A stretch of 64,000 nt of DNA from Acinetobacter sp. NCu2D-2 (GCF_001647675.1 NZ_CP015594.1:434001-498000), one strand, 5' to 3'; positions 37,980-49,408 are shown, numbered from the stretch's first letter. The notes: generated by a model from the letters alone, not told the origin. Numbers and translations are program-made.

Positions 37980-38320
37980 TGCATGTTTTATGAAGTGCTG
38001 CGGCTAACTTTTGAATCATTAAAACAAGGATTTCAATTTTGTTGCTCGAAGCATAGCTTCTCGTGTTGCGCAAGGGTAAAGTGTAACTTTCCTTATCTTT
38101 ACAGCCTCAGCATAGCTGAGGCTCTTGCGCTCGGGTTAAACATCGTTTCATATTGAGAACTACGCGCTTCGTTTGTCTTGCGCCAAATTAAGGCAGCTCT
38201 TTTAATTTTTCCACTCGAAGCATAGCTTCTCATCTTTTGCTCGGGCGAAGCAGTATTGCATTTTAAGGACTACGCACTTCGCTTGTCTTGCGAAAAACTA
38301 AAGCAGCGCTTTAGTTTTTC
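37980..38320. repeat. intergenic repeat cluster with two motifs in alternation
   Basis: Motif A, CTCGAAGCATAGCTTCTC, occurs at about 38046 and again at about 38214. Motif B, ACTACGC(G/A)CTTCG(T/C)TTGTCTTGCG, occurs at about 38159 and 38268. The order is A-B-A-B with a spacing of roughly 55-115 bases. A third hairpin, CCTCAGCATAGCTGAGG, lies at about 38104. No gene of usable length is open here, although a 60-residue frame at 37974 crosses it. The last unit runs into the 3' end of the peroxiredoxin gene. Confidence 0.65.
38293..38319 (-). terminator. hairpin overlapping the peroxiredoxin stop
   Basis: AAAAACTAAAG-CAGCG-CTTTAGTTTTT is an 11-base stem with T tracts on both sides. On the minus strand its 5' arm contains the last two codons and the TAA of the peroxiredoxin gene, so it terminates that gene within its own coding end. 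Confidence 0.75.
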
Positions 38321-38952
38321 TCGGGCTGTGGCGTGAGGCGAAGATAAGGGGTCACTGCCTTATAACCTTTCGGGAAGCGTTGTTTGATTTCTTCCTCATC
38401 CTTAAGTGAAGGTACGATTACCACGTCATCGCCATGTTGCCAGTTGGCAGGGGTTGCCACTTTGTGGTTGTCTGTGAGTTGGAGTGAATCCACAACACGT
38501 AAGATTTCATGGAAGTTACGACCTGTGGATGCTGGATACGTAATAATCAAACGTACTTTTTTATTTGGATCGATAATCACCAATGAACGCACAGTTAAGG
38601 TTTCACTCGCATTTGGATGAATAAAGTCATATAGCGTCGATACCTTACGATCCTGATCAGCAATGATTGGAAAGTTAACTGTGGTCTCTTGTGTTTCGTT
38701 AATATCTTTAATCCAGCCATGATGAGATTCAACATCATCAACCGAAAGCGCAATCGCTTTTACACCGCGTTTTTCAAATTCATCTTTCAGCTTTGCTGTA
38801 AATCCGAGTTCAGTCGTGCAGACAGGTGTGTAATCTGCAGGATGTGAAAATAAAATTCCCCAACTATCGCCTAAGAACTCATAAAAATTAATCAAGCCTT
38901 GGCTAGATTGCTGTTCGAAATTTGGTGCTGTGTCGCCTAAACGTAAACTCAT
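38311..38952 (-). CDS. 1-Cys peroxiredoxin (Prx6-type)
   Basis: This 213-residue peroxiredoxin reduces hydrogen and alkyl hydroperoxides. The peroxidatic Cys lies in SHPADYTPVCTTELGF (about residue 46). The C-terminal extension ending PYLRLTPQPEKN, with GYKAVTPYLRL, and the lack of an obvious second resolving Cys put it in the Prx6/1-Cys group (LsfA-like in Pseudomonas), not AhpC. It is solitary, and its last codons lie in the end of the repeat cluster. No OxyR-type site is obvious in the 332-base gap before secA. Confidence 0.9.
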   Translation of the reverse strand: MSLRLGDTAPNFEQQSSQGLINFYEFLGDSWGILFSHPADYTPVCTTELGFTAKLKDEFEKRGVKAIALSVDDVESHHGWIKDINETQETTVNFPIIADQDRKVSTLYDFIHPNASETLTVRSLVIIDPNKKVRLIITYPASTGRNFHEILRVVDSLQLTDNHKVATPANWQHGDDVVIVPSLKDEEEIKQRFPKGYKAVTPYLRLTPQPEKN

Positions 38953-39284
38953 GTTGTTGCCTCAATTTTTGTGTGTATTGTTTTGGATGAATCTAATATG
39001 AGGGAATTTTTTTATTATGAAAAATAGTGTTTTTAGCTTTTTATATGAAATAAATAGATAAGTGAAATATCCATTTATCTAGAAAATAATAATTCAGTCA
39101 CGTGAATCACTATGTTGCTTAGGTAAAATTTGCTACATTACTTTGCCTTAGTCTCAGGGTTAGAACTGGGGATGGGATTTTTTCAGAGCTTTATTTGCTA
39201 AAACCCTTGTAGTTCAAATTTCTAACACCATAATAACGTCTAAGAACATATTTATTTGATAAGCAAGATTTAGAGAGTCTATTC
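38953..39284. other. intergenic gap between peroxiredoxin gene and secA
   Basis: This AT-rich spacer has no open frame of useful size. It contains the divergent promoters and the secA leader. I see no secM-like gene, as expected outside enterics. Confidence 0.5.
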
Positions 39285-42002
39285 ATGTTGGCAAGTCTGA
39301 TCGGAGGAATCTTCGGTACCAAAAATGAGCGCGAACTCAAACGCATGCGTAAAATCGTTGATAAGATTAATGCGCTCGAGCCGACGATATCAGTCCTTAG
39401 CGATGCAGACCTATCTGCAAAAACTGAAGAATTCAAACAACGATATAATAAAGGCGAAAGCTTAGATAAATTATTACCAGAAGCTTTTGCGGTCTGCCGT
39501 GAAGCAGCAAAACGTGTCATGGGTATGCGTCACTACGACGTACAGTTGATTGGTGGTATTACCTTACATGAAGGTAAAATTGCTGAAATGCGTACGGGTG
39601 AAGGTAAAACCCTGATGGGTACCTTGGCATGTTATCTTAATGCCATTAGTGGCCTTGGCGTACATGTGATTACCGTGAACGATTATTTGGCACAACGTGA
39701 TGCTGAATTAAACCGTCCATTGTTTGAATTCTTAGGTCTTAGCATTGGTGTGATTTACTCAATGCAAGATCCTACCGAAAAATCACAAGCGTACCGTGCT
39801 GACATTACTTACGGTACCAATAACGAATTCGGTTTCGATTACTTACGTGACAACATGGTGTTCTCTCTTGCCGAGAAGAAACAACGTGGTTTGGTCTATG
39901 CGATTATCGATGAGGTCGATTCGATCCTGATTGATGAAGCACGTACACCATTGATTATTTCTGGTCAAAGTGAAGATTCATCTCAGCTTTATGCTGCAAT
40001 CAATACTATTCCACCAAAACTTCATGCGCAAAAAGAAGAGAAAGTGGCGGATGGTGGTCATTTCTGGATTGATGAAAAACAACGTTCTGTTGAAATTACC
40101 GAAGTTGGTTTTGAGTTTGTTGAAAATGAACTGATTGCCATGGGCTTGCTTGCTGAAGGTGAGAGCCTTTATTCAGCATCGAACCTAAACCTTGTACATC
40201 ATGTGACTGCTGCCATTCGTGCACATTACCTGTATCAACGTAACGTACATTACATCATCCATGAAGGTGAAGTGATCATCGTCGATGAAAATACAGGCCG
40301 TACGATGCCGGGTCGTCGTTGGTCAGAAGGTTTGCATCAGGCTGTTGAAGCAAAAGAAGGTTTGGAAATCCAACCTGAGAACCAAACGCTTGCAACTACA
40401 ACTTTCCAGAACTATTTCCGCTTATACAAAAAGCTTTCAGGTATGACAGGTACTGCTGATACTGAAGCTGCGGAAATGAAAGAAATTTATGGATTAGATG
40501 TCGTTCTGATTCCAACCCATCGTCCGATGATCCGTAATGACCAAAATGATTTAATTTACTTAAACCGTGAAGGTAAATACAACGCGATTATTCAAGAAAT
40601 CTTACGTGTACACGAAGCAGGTGTTGCACCGATTCTGATTGGTACAGCAACGATTGATGCCTCAGAAATTCTATCTGAAAAACTCAAAGCTGCTGGCATT
40701 CAGCACGAAGTATTGAATGCGAAACAACACGAACGCGAAGCTGATATTATTGCGCAAGCGGGTGCACCGCGCGCAGTGACTATTGCCACTAACATGGCGG
40801 GTCGTGGTACAGATATTCTGTTGGGTGGTAACTGGAAAGCATTGCTTGCCAAAATTGAAAATCCAACGCCTGAAGATGAAGCTCGTCTAAAAGCAGAATG
40901 GGAAGCCAATCATGATGCAGTACTTGCATCAGGTGGTTTGCATATTATTGGTTCAGAGCGTCACGAATCTCGCCGTATTGATAACCAGCTCCGTGGTCGT
41001 GCAGGTCGTCAAGGTGACCCGGGTGTGTCGCGCTTCTACTTATCACTTGAAGATGACTTGATGCGTATCTTCGCAGGTGATCGTATTGTATCGATGATGC
41101 GTGCGATGGGTCTGAAAGAAGATGAAGCGATTGAACACAAAATGGTGTCACGCTCAATCGAAAATGCGCAGCGTAAAGTTGAAGCACGTAACTTCGATAT
41201 TCGTAAGAACTTGTTGAAATACGATGACGTAAATAACGAACAACGTAAAATTATTTACTCTCAACGTGATGAAATTTTAGCGGAAAGCACACTTCAAGAT
41301 TATATTGAAGAAATGCACCGTGAAGTGATGCAAGGCTTAATCGCAACCTACATCCCACCAGAGTCAATCCATGATCAATGGGATATTGAAGGTTTAGAGC
41401 ATGCATTGCGTGAAGATTTAAACTTCGATGTTCCGGTGGCACAGTGGTTAGAGCAAGACCGTCGCTTAGATGAGGAAGCTTTAATTCGCCGCATTACGGA
41501 TGAAGTGATCGAGCGTTATCGCTCACGTCGTGAACAAATGGGGCCTGAATCGGCTGCGAGCCTTGAGCGTCACTTTATGTTGAACTCACTCGATCGCCAT
41601 TGGAAAGAACATTTGGGTGCAATGGATTACTTACGTCAAGGGATTCACTTGCGTGGCTATGCACAGAAAAACCCAGAGCAGGAATACAAAAAAGAAGCAT
41701 TTAACTTATTTGTAAACATGCTGGCTGTGATTAAGTCTGATGTGGTGATGGATTTGGCACGTATTCATATTCCAACCCCTGAAGAACTTGCTGAAATGGA
41801 AGCGCAGCAACAAGCTCAGGCAGAAGCAATGCGTCTACAGCTTTCTCATCAAGAGTTTGATAATTTACTTGATGAAGAAAATGGCGAAGCGCAGCAACAA
41901 GCCGCAGCTCAAGAACCGCAGTTTGAACCGCCTGCAAGTCGTAATGCGCCTTGCCCATGTGGTTCAGGATTAAAATACAAACAATGTCACGGTAAAATTT
42001 AA
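39285..42002 (+). CDS. secA: protein translocase ATPase SecA
   Basis: SecA drives preproteins through SecYEG with ATP. The 905-residue length is normal. Nucleotide-binding domain motifs are visible: the Walker [15 protein letters not shown] (about residue 105), the Walker B region [17 protein letters not shown] (about residue 210), [17 protein letters not shown], and [13 protein letters not shown] in NBD2. The preprotein cross-linking and helical domains follow. The C-terminal zinc site [15 protein letters not shown] binds SecB and lipids. It is solitary, followed by a strong terminator. Confidence 0.98.
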   Translation: MLASLIGGIFGTKNERELKRMRKIVDKINALEPTISVLSDADLSAKTEEFKQRYNKGESLDKLLPEAFAVCREAAKRVMGMRHYDVQLIGGITLHEGKIAEMRTGEGKTLMGTLACYLNAISGLGVHVITVNDYLAQRDAELNRPLFEFLGLSIGVIYSMQDPTEKSQAYRADITYGTNNEFGFDYLRDNMVFSLAEKKQRGLVYAIIDEVDSILIDEARTPLIISGQSEDSSQLYAAINTIPPKLHAQKEEKVADGGHFWIDEKQRSVEITEVGFEFVENELIAMGLLAEGESLYSASNLNLVHHVTAAIRAHYLYQRNVHYIIHEGEVIIVDENTGRTMPGRRWSEGLHQAVEAKEGLEIQPENQTLATTTFQNYFRLYKKLSGMTGTADTEAAEMKEIYGLDVVLIPTHRPMIRNDQNDLIYLNREGKYNAIIQEILRVHEAGVAPILIGTATIDASEILSEKLKAAGIQHEVLNAKQHEREADIIAQAGAPRAVTIATNMAGRGTDILLGGNWKALLAKIENPTPEDEARLKAEWEANHDAVLASGGLHIIGSERHESRRIDNQLRGRAGRQGDPGVSRFYLSLEDDLMRIFAGDRIVSMMRAMGLKEDEAIEHKMVSRSIENAQRKVEARNFDIRKNLLKYDDVNNEQRKIIYSQRDEILAESTLQDYIEEMHREVMQGLIATYIPPESIHDQWDIEGLEHALREDLNFDVPVAQWLEQDRRLDEEALIRRITDEVIERYRSRREQMGPESAASLERHFMLNSLDRHWKEHLGAMDYLRQGIHLRGYAQKNPEQEYKKEAFNLFVNMLAVIKSDVVMDLARIHIPTPEELAEMEAQQQAQAEAMRLQLSHQEFDNLLDEENGEAQQQAAAQEPQFEPPASRNAPCPCGSGLKYKQCHGKI

Positions 42003-42011
42003 GTGATATTT

Positions 42012-42040
42012 AAAACAGAGTCTTCGGACTCTGTTTTTTT
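42012..42040 (+). terminator. secA terminator
   Basis: AAAACAGAGTC-TTCG-GACTCTGTTTT with further Ts: an 11-base stem closed by a UUCG tetraloop. Confidence 0.92.
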
Positions 42041-42135
42041 ATGTGTCTAAAATGCCGAATTTAGCATTACTATTTGCAGTGAAAAGTTTAAAATGGTATT
42101 TAATTGCAATAGATTACCGAGAAGCGGAATACATA

Positions 42136-42492
42136 ATGAAAAAAGTATTAAAACCATTGATGATTGCTGCATTAGCAATTCCAAGTTTGGCATTTGCCAA
42201 TGAGTCAAATACAACCACTGTTGAAAAAGTGAAACAAGCGATCGGTCCAACGACTGCACCTGTAGTAGTGGATGCGAATGGTCAAGTGACTGTACAAAGT
42301 CCACGTACCGGCATTAAGTACACGTTTGCTAATCCAAACCGTCCGATTGTTTTACAAACTGCTGCGATTGCTCCAGCGAATGCTGCAAATGCAGATCGTA
42401 TTGTGGCATCAAATCCAGCACTTTCTACAGCAAGTCAGCAACAAGCGAAAAAAGCTCTCTTAGATCAAGCAACACAATTGGCGAAAAACTAA
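42136..42492 (+). CDS. small exported protein, function unknown
   Basis: This 118-residue protein has a clear signal peptide (MKKVLKPLMIAALAIPSLAFA/NES). The mature part is Ala/Gln/Thr-rich and unstructured-looking, with VVVDANGQVTVQSPRTGIKY. ATG 42136 is chosen because the signal peptide starts there; the upstream opening at 42043 would add 31 non-signal residues. No family is recognised. It stands between the secA and argJ units with a terminator after it, so it is its own unit. Confidence 0.65.
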   Translation: MKKVLKPLMIAALAIPSLAFANESNTTTVEKVKQAIGPTTAPVVVDANGQVTVQSPRTGIKYTFANPNRPIVLQTAAIAPANAANADRIVASNPALSTASQQQAKKALLDQATQLAKN

Positions 42493-42507
42493 TTGAGAGC
42501 TTGATAC

Positions 42508-42535
42508 AAAAACCAGTCTTGATGACTGGTTTTTT
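42508..42535 (+). terminator. terminator of the small exported protein gene
   Basis: AAAAACCAGTC-TTGAT-GACTGGTTTTT. Confidence 0.88.
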
Positions 42536-42645
42536 ATTGTAAAAAATAAAAGTAAATGGTTGTAGAAAAGGGGCTTTTGCTCGATTTTTTAATCAAGATC
42601 AACTAAGCTGTATTTTTCTGTAACTTCAATATTGGACATTTAAAA

Positions 42646-43866
42646 ATGGCAGTTGGTGACGTATCTATGCCACAGATGCATGTGGTGAAAGGGGTTAAAA
42701 TTGGTTCGGCTGAAGCGTACGTACGTTATCAGAACCGACGTGACCTAGTGATATTTGAACTGGCTGAAGGCTCCAATGTTGCAGGTGTATTCACACAAAA
42801 TGCATTTTGTGCTGCACCTGTTCATGTGTCTAAAGCACATTTAAAAGTAGGCAATCCACGTTACTTGGTGATTAATACCGGTAATGCAAATGCTGGTACA
42901 GGTCCAACAGGCATGGCAAATGCAGAAGCGACTTGTGCAAAACTGGCTGAACTGGCAGGTGTGAAAGCGGAAGAAATTTTACCATTCTCTACCGGTGTGA
43001 TCGGTGAACAGTTACCGATGGATCGTTTGTTACAAGGTTTAAAACCTGCTCTAGATACCTTGCGTGATGATGCTTGGGTGGATGCGGCAACTGGTATTAT
43101 GACCACTGATACCACACCAAAAGGCGCGTCTGAACAATTTGAGTTGGATGGCGTTACCTATACTATGACAGGTATCTCTAAAGGTGCTGGCATGATTCGT
43201 CCAAATATGGCGACTATGTTGAGTTATGTGGCAACTGATGCGCCGATTAGTCGTGACTTGGTGCAAAAACTTTTAAGTGAAACGGTGAATGTTTCATTTA
43301 ACCGCATCACCATTGACGGTGATACGTCAACCAATGACTCATGTATTTTTATGGCTACAGGTCAAGCTGGTGGCACAGAAATTACATCAACTGAAGATCC
43401 ACGTTATGAAGTAGTGCTTGATGTTCTCACACGTACCATGAAGCGTTTAGCGCAGTTGATTGTACGTGATGGTGAAGGGGCAACGAAGTTCATTACGGTG
43501 GCAGTTGAAGGTGGTGCCAATACCCAAGAATGTTGTGATGTTGCGTACAGCATTGCGCACTCTCCATTAGTGAAAACAGCAATTTTTGCCTCTGATCCAA
43601 ACTGGGGTCGTATTTTGGCAGCGATTGGTTATGCAGGTGTACCAAACTTAGACGTTGCAAAAATTCAGGTTTGGTTAGATGATGTACAAATCTGTAAAGA
43701 TGGCGGTGCAGCAGCAGACTATACGGAAGAAGCTGGTGCGCGCGTAATGGCGCAAGCTGAAATGACGATTCGCGTCGATCTAGGTCGTGGTGAGGCAAAA
43801 GATACGGTATATACCTGTGATTTGTCTTATGACTATGTGAAGATCAACGCAGATTATCGCTCATAA
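42646..43866 (+). CDS. argJ: bifunctional ornithine acetyltransferase / N-acetylglutamate synthase
   Basis: ArgJ transfers the acetyl group from N-acetylornithine to glutamate in arginine synthesis, and makes N-acetylglutamate from acetyl-CoA in bifunctional forms. This 406-residue precursor has the self-cleavage site in [17 protein letters not shown], where Thr is the nucleophile of the beta chain (about residue 185). Also visible are [14 protein letters not shown] near the N-terminus and [19 protein letters not shown] in the beta part. It is solitary, with terminators on both sides. Confidence 0.95.
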   Translation: MAVGDVSMPQMHVVKGVKIGSAEAYVRYQNRRDLVIFELAEGSNVAGVFTQNAFCAAPVHVSKAHLKVGNPRYLVINTGNANAGTGPTGMANAEATCAKLAELAGVKAEEILPFSTGVIGEQLPMDRLLQGLKPALDTLRDDAWVDAATGIMTTDTTPKGASEQFELDGVTYTMTGISKGAGMIRPNMATMLSYVATDAPISRDLVQKLLSETVNVSFNRITIDGDTSTNDSCIFMATGQAGGTEITSTEDPRYEVVLDVLTRTMKRLAQLIVRDGEGATKFITVAVEGGANTQECCDVAYSIAHSPLVKTAIFASDPNWGRILAAIGYAGVPNLDVAKIQVWLDDVQICKDGGAAADYTEEAGARVMAQAEMTIRVDLGRGEAKDTVYTCDLSYDYVKINADYRS

Positions 43867-43878
43867 TCAAAACTGTCT

Positions 43879-43906
43879 AAAAAGCCTCCGTTGTGAGGCT
43901 TTTTTT
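43879..43906 (+). terminator. argJ terminator
   Basis: AAAAAGCCTC-CGTTGT-GAGGCTTTTTTT. Confidence 0.9.
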
Positions 43907-44002
43907 ATCACTTATATTTTTGAATGATTGGTCAAAATTGATCAATGTGTAGGGTAGACGCTTAATTCTGAAGCGTATAGGGAAGAAAGAGTAGAATTTG
44001 TT

Positions 44003-45070
44003 ATGAATGATACGACCACGTTAATCGCCAATGAAGCAAAGTCAATTGTGCAGGCGCATTTGGATCGGTTAGGCACACCCAAAGAACATCAAATGACAGA
44101 GCAAATGAAACAGGAAAAGTTTGCTCAGATCAAAGCTGAACTTGAAAACCGTGATGCGGTTTTAGTGGCGCATTACTATTGTGATCCAGAAGTTCAAGAG
44201 CTTGCAGAGTTAACAGGTGGCTGTGTTTCTGACTCATTGGAAATGGCGCGATTTGGACGTGACCATCCTGCATCAACGCTTGTGGTCGCAGGGGTGAAAT
44301 TTATGGGTGAAACATCCAAGGTTTTATCTCCCAATAAAACGGTACTCATGCCGACATTGGAAGCGACGTGTTCATTAGATTTGGGTTGTCCTGTAGATGA
44401 ATTTACCAAGTTCTGCGATGCACATCCTGATCATACTGTCGTGGTCTATGCCAATACCTCTGCTGCGGTAAAAGCACGTGCAGATTGGGTGGTAACATCG
44501 AGCTGTGCTGTTGAAATTGTTGAGCATTTAGATAGCTTGGGTGAAAAAATTATTTGGGCACCTGATCAGCATTTAGGTCGCTATATTCAAAATAAAACGG
44601 GTGCTGACATGTTGCTTTGGGATGGCGCATGCATTGTGCATGAAGAATTCCGCGCACGTGGCATTGATAAGATGAAAGCGATGTATCCAAATGCTGCGAT
44701 CTTAGTGCATCCTGAATCGCCAATGTCTGTGGTTGAAATTGCGGATGCAGTTGGTAGTACGTCGCAATTAATCAAAGCCGCACAGACCTTGCCACACCAA
44801 GAGTTGATTGTGGCAACCGACCGTGGCATTTTCTATAAGATGCAGCAAGCTGTTCCAAACAAAACATTAATTGAAGCACCGACCGCAGGCGAGGGTGCAA
44901 CATGCCGTTCATGTGCGCATTGCCCTTGGATGGCGATGAATGAACTGGATGGGATTCTTCATGTATTGCAACATGGAGATCAGGAAATTTTTGTTGATCC
45001 TGCCTTAGCTGAGCGTGCCAAACTTCCTTTAGACCGTATGCTGGACTTCAGTGCTCAATTAAAACGTTAA
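44003..45070 (+). CDS. nadA: quinolinate synthase
   Basis: NadA condenses iminoaspartate with dihydroxyacetone phosphate to quinolinate in NAD synthesis and needs a [4Fe-4S] cluster. This 355-residue protein has Cys-bearing segments [11 protein letters not shown] (about residue 59), [17 protein letters not shown] (about residue 125) and [17 protein letters not shown] near residue 300. [13 protein letters not shown] and [20 protein letters not shown] are also typical. The ribosome binding site is weak (AGAAAGAG, distant). It is the last gene before the tRNA cluster. Confidence 0.95.
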   Translation: MNDTTTLIANEAKSIVQAHLDRLGTPKEHQMTEQMKQEKFAQIKAELENRDAVLVAHYYCDPEVQELAELTGGCVSDSLEMARFGRDHPASTLVVAGVKFMGETSKVLSPNKTVLMPTLEATCSLDLGCPVDEFTKFCDAHPDHTVVVYANTSAAVKARADWVVTSSCAVEIVEHLDSLGEKIIWAPDQHLGRYIQNKTGADMLLWDGACIVHEEFRARGIDKMKAMYPNAAILVHPESPMSVVEIADAVGSTSQLIKAAQTLPHQELIVATDRGIFYKMQQAVPNKTLIEAPTAGEGATCRSCAHCPWMAMNELDGILHVLQHGDQEIFVDPALAERAKLPLDRMLDFSAQLKR

Positions 45071-45148
45071 TTTTTGTATAAAAAATGCCTGAAACGCCTG
45101 ATTAATATACACTTGATAGGCTTTTTAGGTTTTTTTTAAATATAGGTG

Positions 45149-45177
45149 TTGACGTCTAGGGGCGTCACGCCTAGAAT
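45149..45177 (+). promoter_or_regulatory. tRNA cluster promoter
   Basis: TTGACG (-35) and TAGAAT (-10) are separated by 17 bases, 47 bases upstream of the first tRNA. A GC-rich GCAC follows the -10, as in stringently controlled promoters. The 11 bases TAGAATGCACA recur in a promoter ahead of the rrn operon. Confidence 0.8.
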
Positions 45178-45224
45178 GCACACCGTACCGAACGAACAGT
45201 TTGATACGAAAAGCTGAGATGAAT

Positions 45225-45301
45225 CGGAGCATAGCACAGCCTGGTAGTGCACCTGGTTTGGGACCAGGGGGTCGTAGGTTCGAATCCTACTGCTCCGACC
45301 A
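45225..45301 (+). tRNA. tRNA-Pro (TGG), copy 1
   Basis: 77 bases with encoded CCA. Acceptor stem CGGAGCA pairs with TGCTCCG; anticodon TGG is in the loop TTTGGGA-type segment; T-arm GGTTCGAATCC. Identical to copies at 45531 and 45782. Confidence 0.97.
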
Positions 45302-45336
45302 ATTCTTCAAGGCGAGTGGTGAATTTCATCAGTTAA

Positions 45337-45413
45337 GCGCTTGTAGCTCAGTTGGATAGAGCATCCGCCTTCTAAGCGGATGGTCACAGGTTCGAATCCT
45401 GTCAGGCGCGCCA
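45337..45413 (+). tRNA. tRNA-Arg (TCT)
   Basis: 77 bases with encoded CCA. Acceptor stem GCGCTTG pairs with CAGGCGC (G-U included). The anticodon loop CTTCTAA gives TCT; T-arm GGTTCGAATCC. Confidence 0.96.
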
Positions 45414-45450
45414 TTTGGTCGCTTGATGTTATAGAATCTAGCTTTACAGT

Positions 45451-45527
45451 GGTGGATGTAGCTCAGTTGGTAGAGCCCCGGATTGTGATTCCGGTTGTCG
45501 TGGGTTCGAATCCCATCATTCACCCCA
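45451..45527 (+). tRNA. tRNA-His (GTG), copy 1
   Basis: 77 bases including the extra G at -1 typical of tRNA-His and the encoded CCA. Loop TTGTGAT gives anticodon GTG. Identical to the copy at 45686. Confidence 0.97.
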
Positions 45528-45530
45528 ATT

Positions 45531-45607
45531 CGGAGCATAGCACAGCCTGGTAGTGCACCTGGTTTGGGACCAGGGGGTCGTAGGTTCGAATCCTACTGCT
45601 CCGACCA
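45531..45607 (+). tRNA. tRNA-Pro (TGG), copy 2
   Basis: Identical in sequence to the tRNA-Pro at 45225. It starts only three bases after the tRNA-His, so the two form a His-Pro unit. Confidence 0.97.
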
Positions 45608-45634
45608 TTTATCTTAAATGGCCAAATAAAAGAT

Positions 45635-45654
45635 ACCGCGTTAGCGGTTTTTTT
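45635..45654 (+). terminator. internal terminator-like hairpin of the tRNA cluster
   Basis: ACCGC-GTTA-GCGGT followed by T6, 28 bases after tRNA-Pro copy 2. An almost identical hairpin follows copy 3, so it was duplicated along with the His-Pro unit. Confidence 0.75.
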
Positions 45655-45685
45655 ATGTCTTGAAGTTAAAGCGAAATCACTTGAT

Positions 45686-45762
45686 GGTGGATGTAGCTCA
45701 GTTGGTAGAGCCCCGGATTGTGATTCCGGTTGTCGTGGGTTCGAATCCCATCATTCACCCCA
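45686..45762 (+). tRNA. tRNA-His (GTG), copy 2
   Basis: Identical to the tRNA-His at 45451, including the -1 G and CCA. It lies downstream of the internal hairpin. Confidence 0.97.
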
Positions 45763-45781
45763 ACTTCTTATAAGTTGTATA

Positions 45782-45858
45782 CGGAGCATAGCACAGCCTG
45801 GTAGTGCACCTGGTTTGGGACCAGGGGGTCGTAGGTTCGAATCCTACTGCTCCGACCA
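45782..45858 (+). tRNA. tRNA-Pro (TGG), copy 3
   Basis: Identical to copies 1 and 2. It forms the second His-Pro unit and is followed by the final hairpin of the cluster. Confidence 0.97.
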
Positions 45859-45888
45859 TTTATTTCAAATGGTCAAAATTAAAAAGAT

Positions 45889-45908
45889 ACCGCGCAAGCG
45901 GTTTTTTT
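45889..45908 (+). terminator. terminator of the tRNA cluster
   Basis: ACCGC-GCAA-GCGGT followed by T6. The GNRA-type loop differs from the first hairpin (GTTA), but stem and flanks are near identical. Confidence 0.85.
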
Positions 45909-45934
45909 ATGCCTGAAATTTGTATTTTATAAAA

Positions 45935-47176
45935 TTATTTAGGGTCTAAAAATAAATGATCTTCAAAATATTGAGGATTGAAAATCGCCCATTTACGATC
46001 CGATTTTTTAGCTAAGTACATTGCTTCATCGGCTTGATGTAGAAGTTGTTCTAGATTTTTAGCGTCATAAGCGTAGCTTGCACCCACACTGAAACTAAAC
46101 GGGATATATTGATCATTAAATATTAAAGACTCATAACTGCTGTGAATCAATTTTTCACAGATCTGCTCAAGTTCAGCTTTGCTTTCTACACGATTTAAAA
46201 CCACTGCAAATTCATCGCCGCCCAAACGGGCTACAAATGCATTTTCGGGTAAATTATTTTTTAAGCGTTTTGCAGTTTCGATCAGTACAGCATCGCCTGC
46301 CTGATGGCCATAAATATCATTAATTGCCTTGAATTTATTGTTATCGATATAGAGCAAAACTAAGTATTGGTTTAACTGTTGTTTAAGTTGCTTGTTAATA
46401 TATTCCTGAAAATAGTGCCGGTTGGGAATACGGGTCAGCGTGTCATGGTAGGCTTGATGGTGGAGCAGGTAATTTTGCTCGTTTAAATTTTGATTAATAC
46501 TTTCAAATTTTTCGATAAGCGCATTAAAAGCCAAAGAGAAAATTTGTAATTCTTTTAACTGGCTCAGTGGTGTTTTTTTCCATTGATTGGACTGTTTGGT
46601 CGAACGCATGTTTTCCAAAATTGGACTAAGCTGCGACTTAAGATATTTTCCTTTCGCACGTGAATAAACATATAGAAAAACAATGCTACAACTTAAGCCA
46701 AGAAGAAATGCATAAGCAATGAATCGATAGTAGTTTAAATAATTGAAAGAGCGTGGATAAACTTCAATCCAAATATCTTCATTAAAGTGAGAGACGTTTA
46801 TATAGATGGGAGTGCTAAACGAAATTTTATTAATAATGGTCTCGAGGGGCGTGATGGTGCGATAGGTTGAATGGCTAATCTGTGTATTTAAATCATGATC
46901 CAAAAAATTAGCCTGAAGAATAAAATTCTCATCAATTAAGTTTTCAATCTTGGAAGATAATTCAATCAGCGTGTTTTTAGGCGGGGTTGTAACGATGTTA
47001 GTATTATTTGAATGAATTAATTGGTACTGAATATGATCTTCCGTTATATGTTTGAGTACGACAAAAGAAGAACCTAAAAAACATAAGCTGCAAATAAAGA
47101 AAATAAAAAAAGCGACTTTGAATTGAGTGGACTTTAAAAAAGAGATTAAGGAAATTGAAGTATGGTTTTTTTTCAT
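45935..47176 (-). CDS. membrane-bound diguanylate cyclase (GGDEF domain)
   Basis: This 413-residue protein makes cyclic di-GMP. It has a first membrane segment at about residues 17-38, a periplasmic region of about 115 residues with many Asn/Ile, a second membrane segment near 150-175, a linker, and a C-terminal GGDEF domain (about 240-405) with the intact active site RLGGDEFAVV and the preceding DNNKFKAINDIYGHQAGDAVL. The inhibitory I-site RxxD is not present: the aligned stretch reads PENA, so product inhibition may be lost. It faces the tRNA cluster convergently and is divergent from the rrn operon. The sensed signal is unknown. Confidence 0.9.
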   Translation of the reverse strand: MKKNHTSISLISFLKSTQFKVAFFIFFICSLCFLGSSFVVLKHITEDHIQYQLIHSNNTNIVTTPPKNTLIELSSKIENLIDENFILQANFLDHDLNTQISHSTYRTITPLETIINKISFSTPIYINVSHFNEDIWIEVYPRSFNYLNYYRFIAYAFLLGLSCSIVFLYVYSRAKGKYLKSQLSPILENMRSTKQSNQWKKTPLSQLKELQIFSLAFNALIEKFESINQNLNEQNYLLHHQAYHDTLTRIPNRHYFQEYINKQLKQQLNQYLVLLYIDNNKFKAINDIYGHQAGDAVLIETAKRLKNNLPENAFVARLGGDEFAVVLNRVESKAELEQICEKLIHSSYESLIFNDQYIPFSFSVGASYAYDAKNLEQLLHQADEAMYLAKKSDRKWAIFNPQYFEDHLFLDPK

Positions 47177-47453
47177 AAATTTCGTCCTGACTCAACCAAG
47201 ACCCATGGATCGTTTATTTTTTTAATTGAAATTTGAGTTTTCTCAAACGTATAAAGTTTTTATGTATTTAATCAATATATAAATAAATGAAAAGTAAGCA
47301 CGTAAAATTTTGTATACATGGATTCTTGAGGTCTAATTTCTAGATTATTTAAGGAAAATATAATGTTTAGTTTAATTAATATTCAAAAAACATTAAAAAT
47401 TGCTAAATTTGTAGAATAAATAAACAGACGATAAATTTTGTTGGAAATAGGGG

Positions 47454-47481
47454 TTGTGTTAGGTGTGAAATACTGTAGAAT
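47454..47481 (+). promoter_or_regulatory. upstream rrn promoter candidate
   Basis: TTGTGT and TAGAAT with a 16-base spacer, followed by GCACATCC. The -10 and downstream bases TAGAATGCACA are identical to those of the tRNA-cluster promoter. The region 47177-47450 before it holds only AT-rich sequence and the diguanylate cyclase promoter region. Confidence 0.65.
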
Positions 47482-47593
47482 GCACATCCATCGGCGGTGA
47501 TGAAGATTAAAACTTCTGATAAAACAGTAACTTAGCATAAAGTGGTTAAGTTGGGTTTTAGAAAGAAAGTTTAAAAATAGTTTTCATTACCAG

Positions 47594-47621
47594 TTGACTT
47601 TCTGAAAAGAAAGCGTAATAT
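47594..47621 (+). promoter_or_regulatory. downstream rrn promoter candidate
   Basis: TTGACT and TAATAT are separated by 16 bases, with an AT-rich possible UP element before (AAAATAGTTTTCATT) and GC-rich GCCGACC after, as in strong rRNA promoters. It lies about 200 bases before the 16S 5' end. Confidence 0.75.
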
Positions 47622-47672
47622 AGCCGACCTAGCTTGCTGGTGACGAACCAACAAGAAGATCATTAAGAGATT

Positions 47673-49408
<1,736 letters not shown>

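Noticed and set aside
37974..38156. 60-residue frame in the repeat cluster (starts MLCMFYEVLRL)
   Set aside because: It crosses motif A and other hairpins, has no ribosome binding site, and is explained by the repeats.
45329..45538. 69-residue minus-strand frame across the tRNA cluster (contains DGIRTHDNRNHNPGLYQLSY)
   Set aside because: It is the antisense translation of tRNA-Arg, tRNA-His and tRNA-Pro. Such proteins are a well-known artefact in databases.
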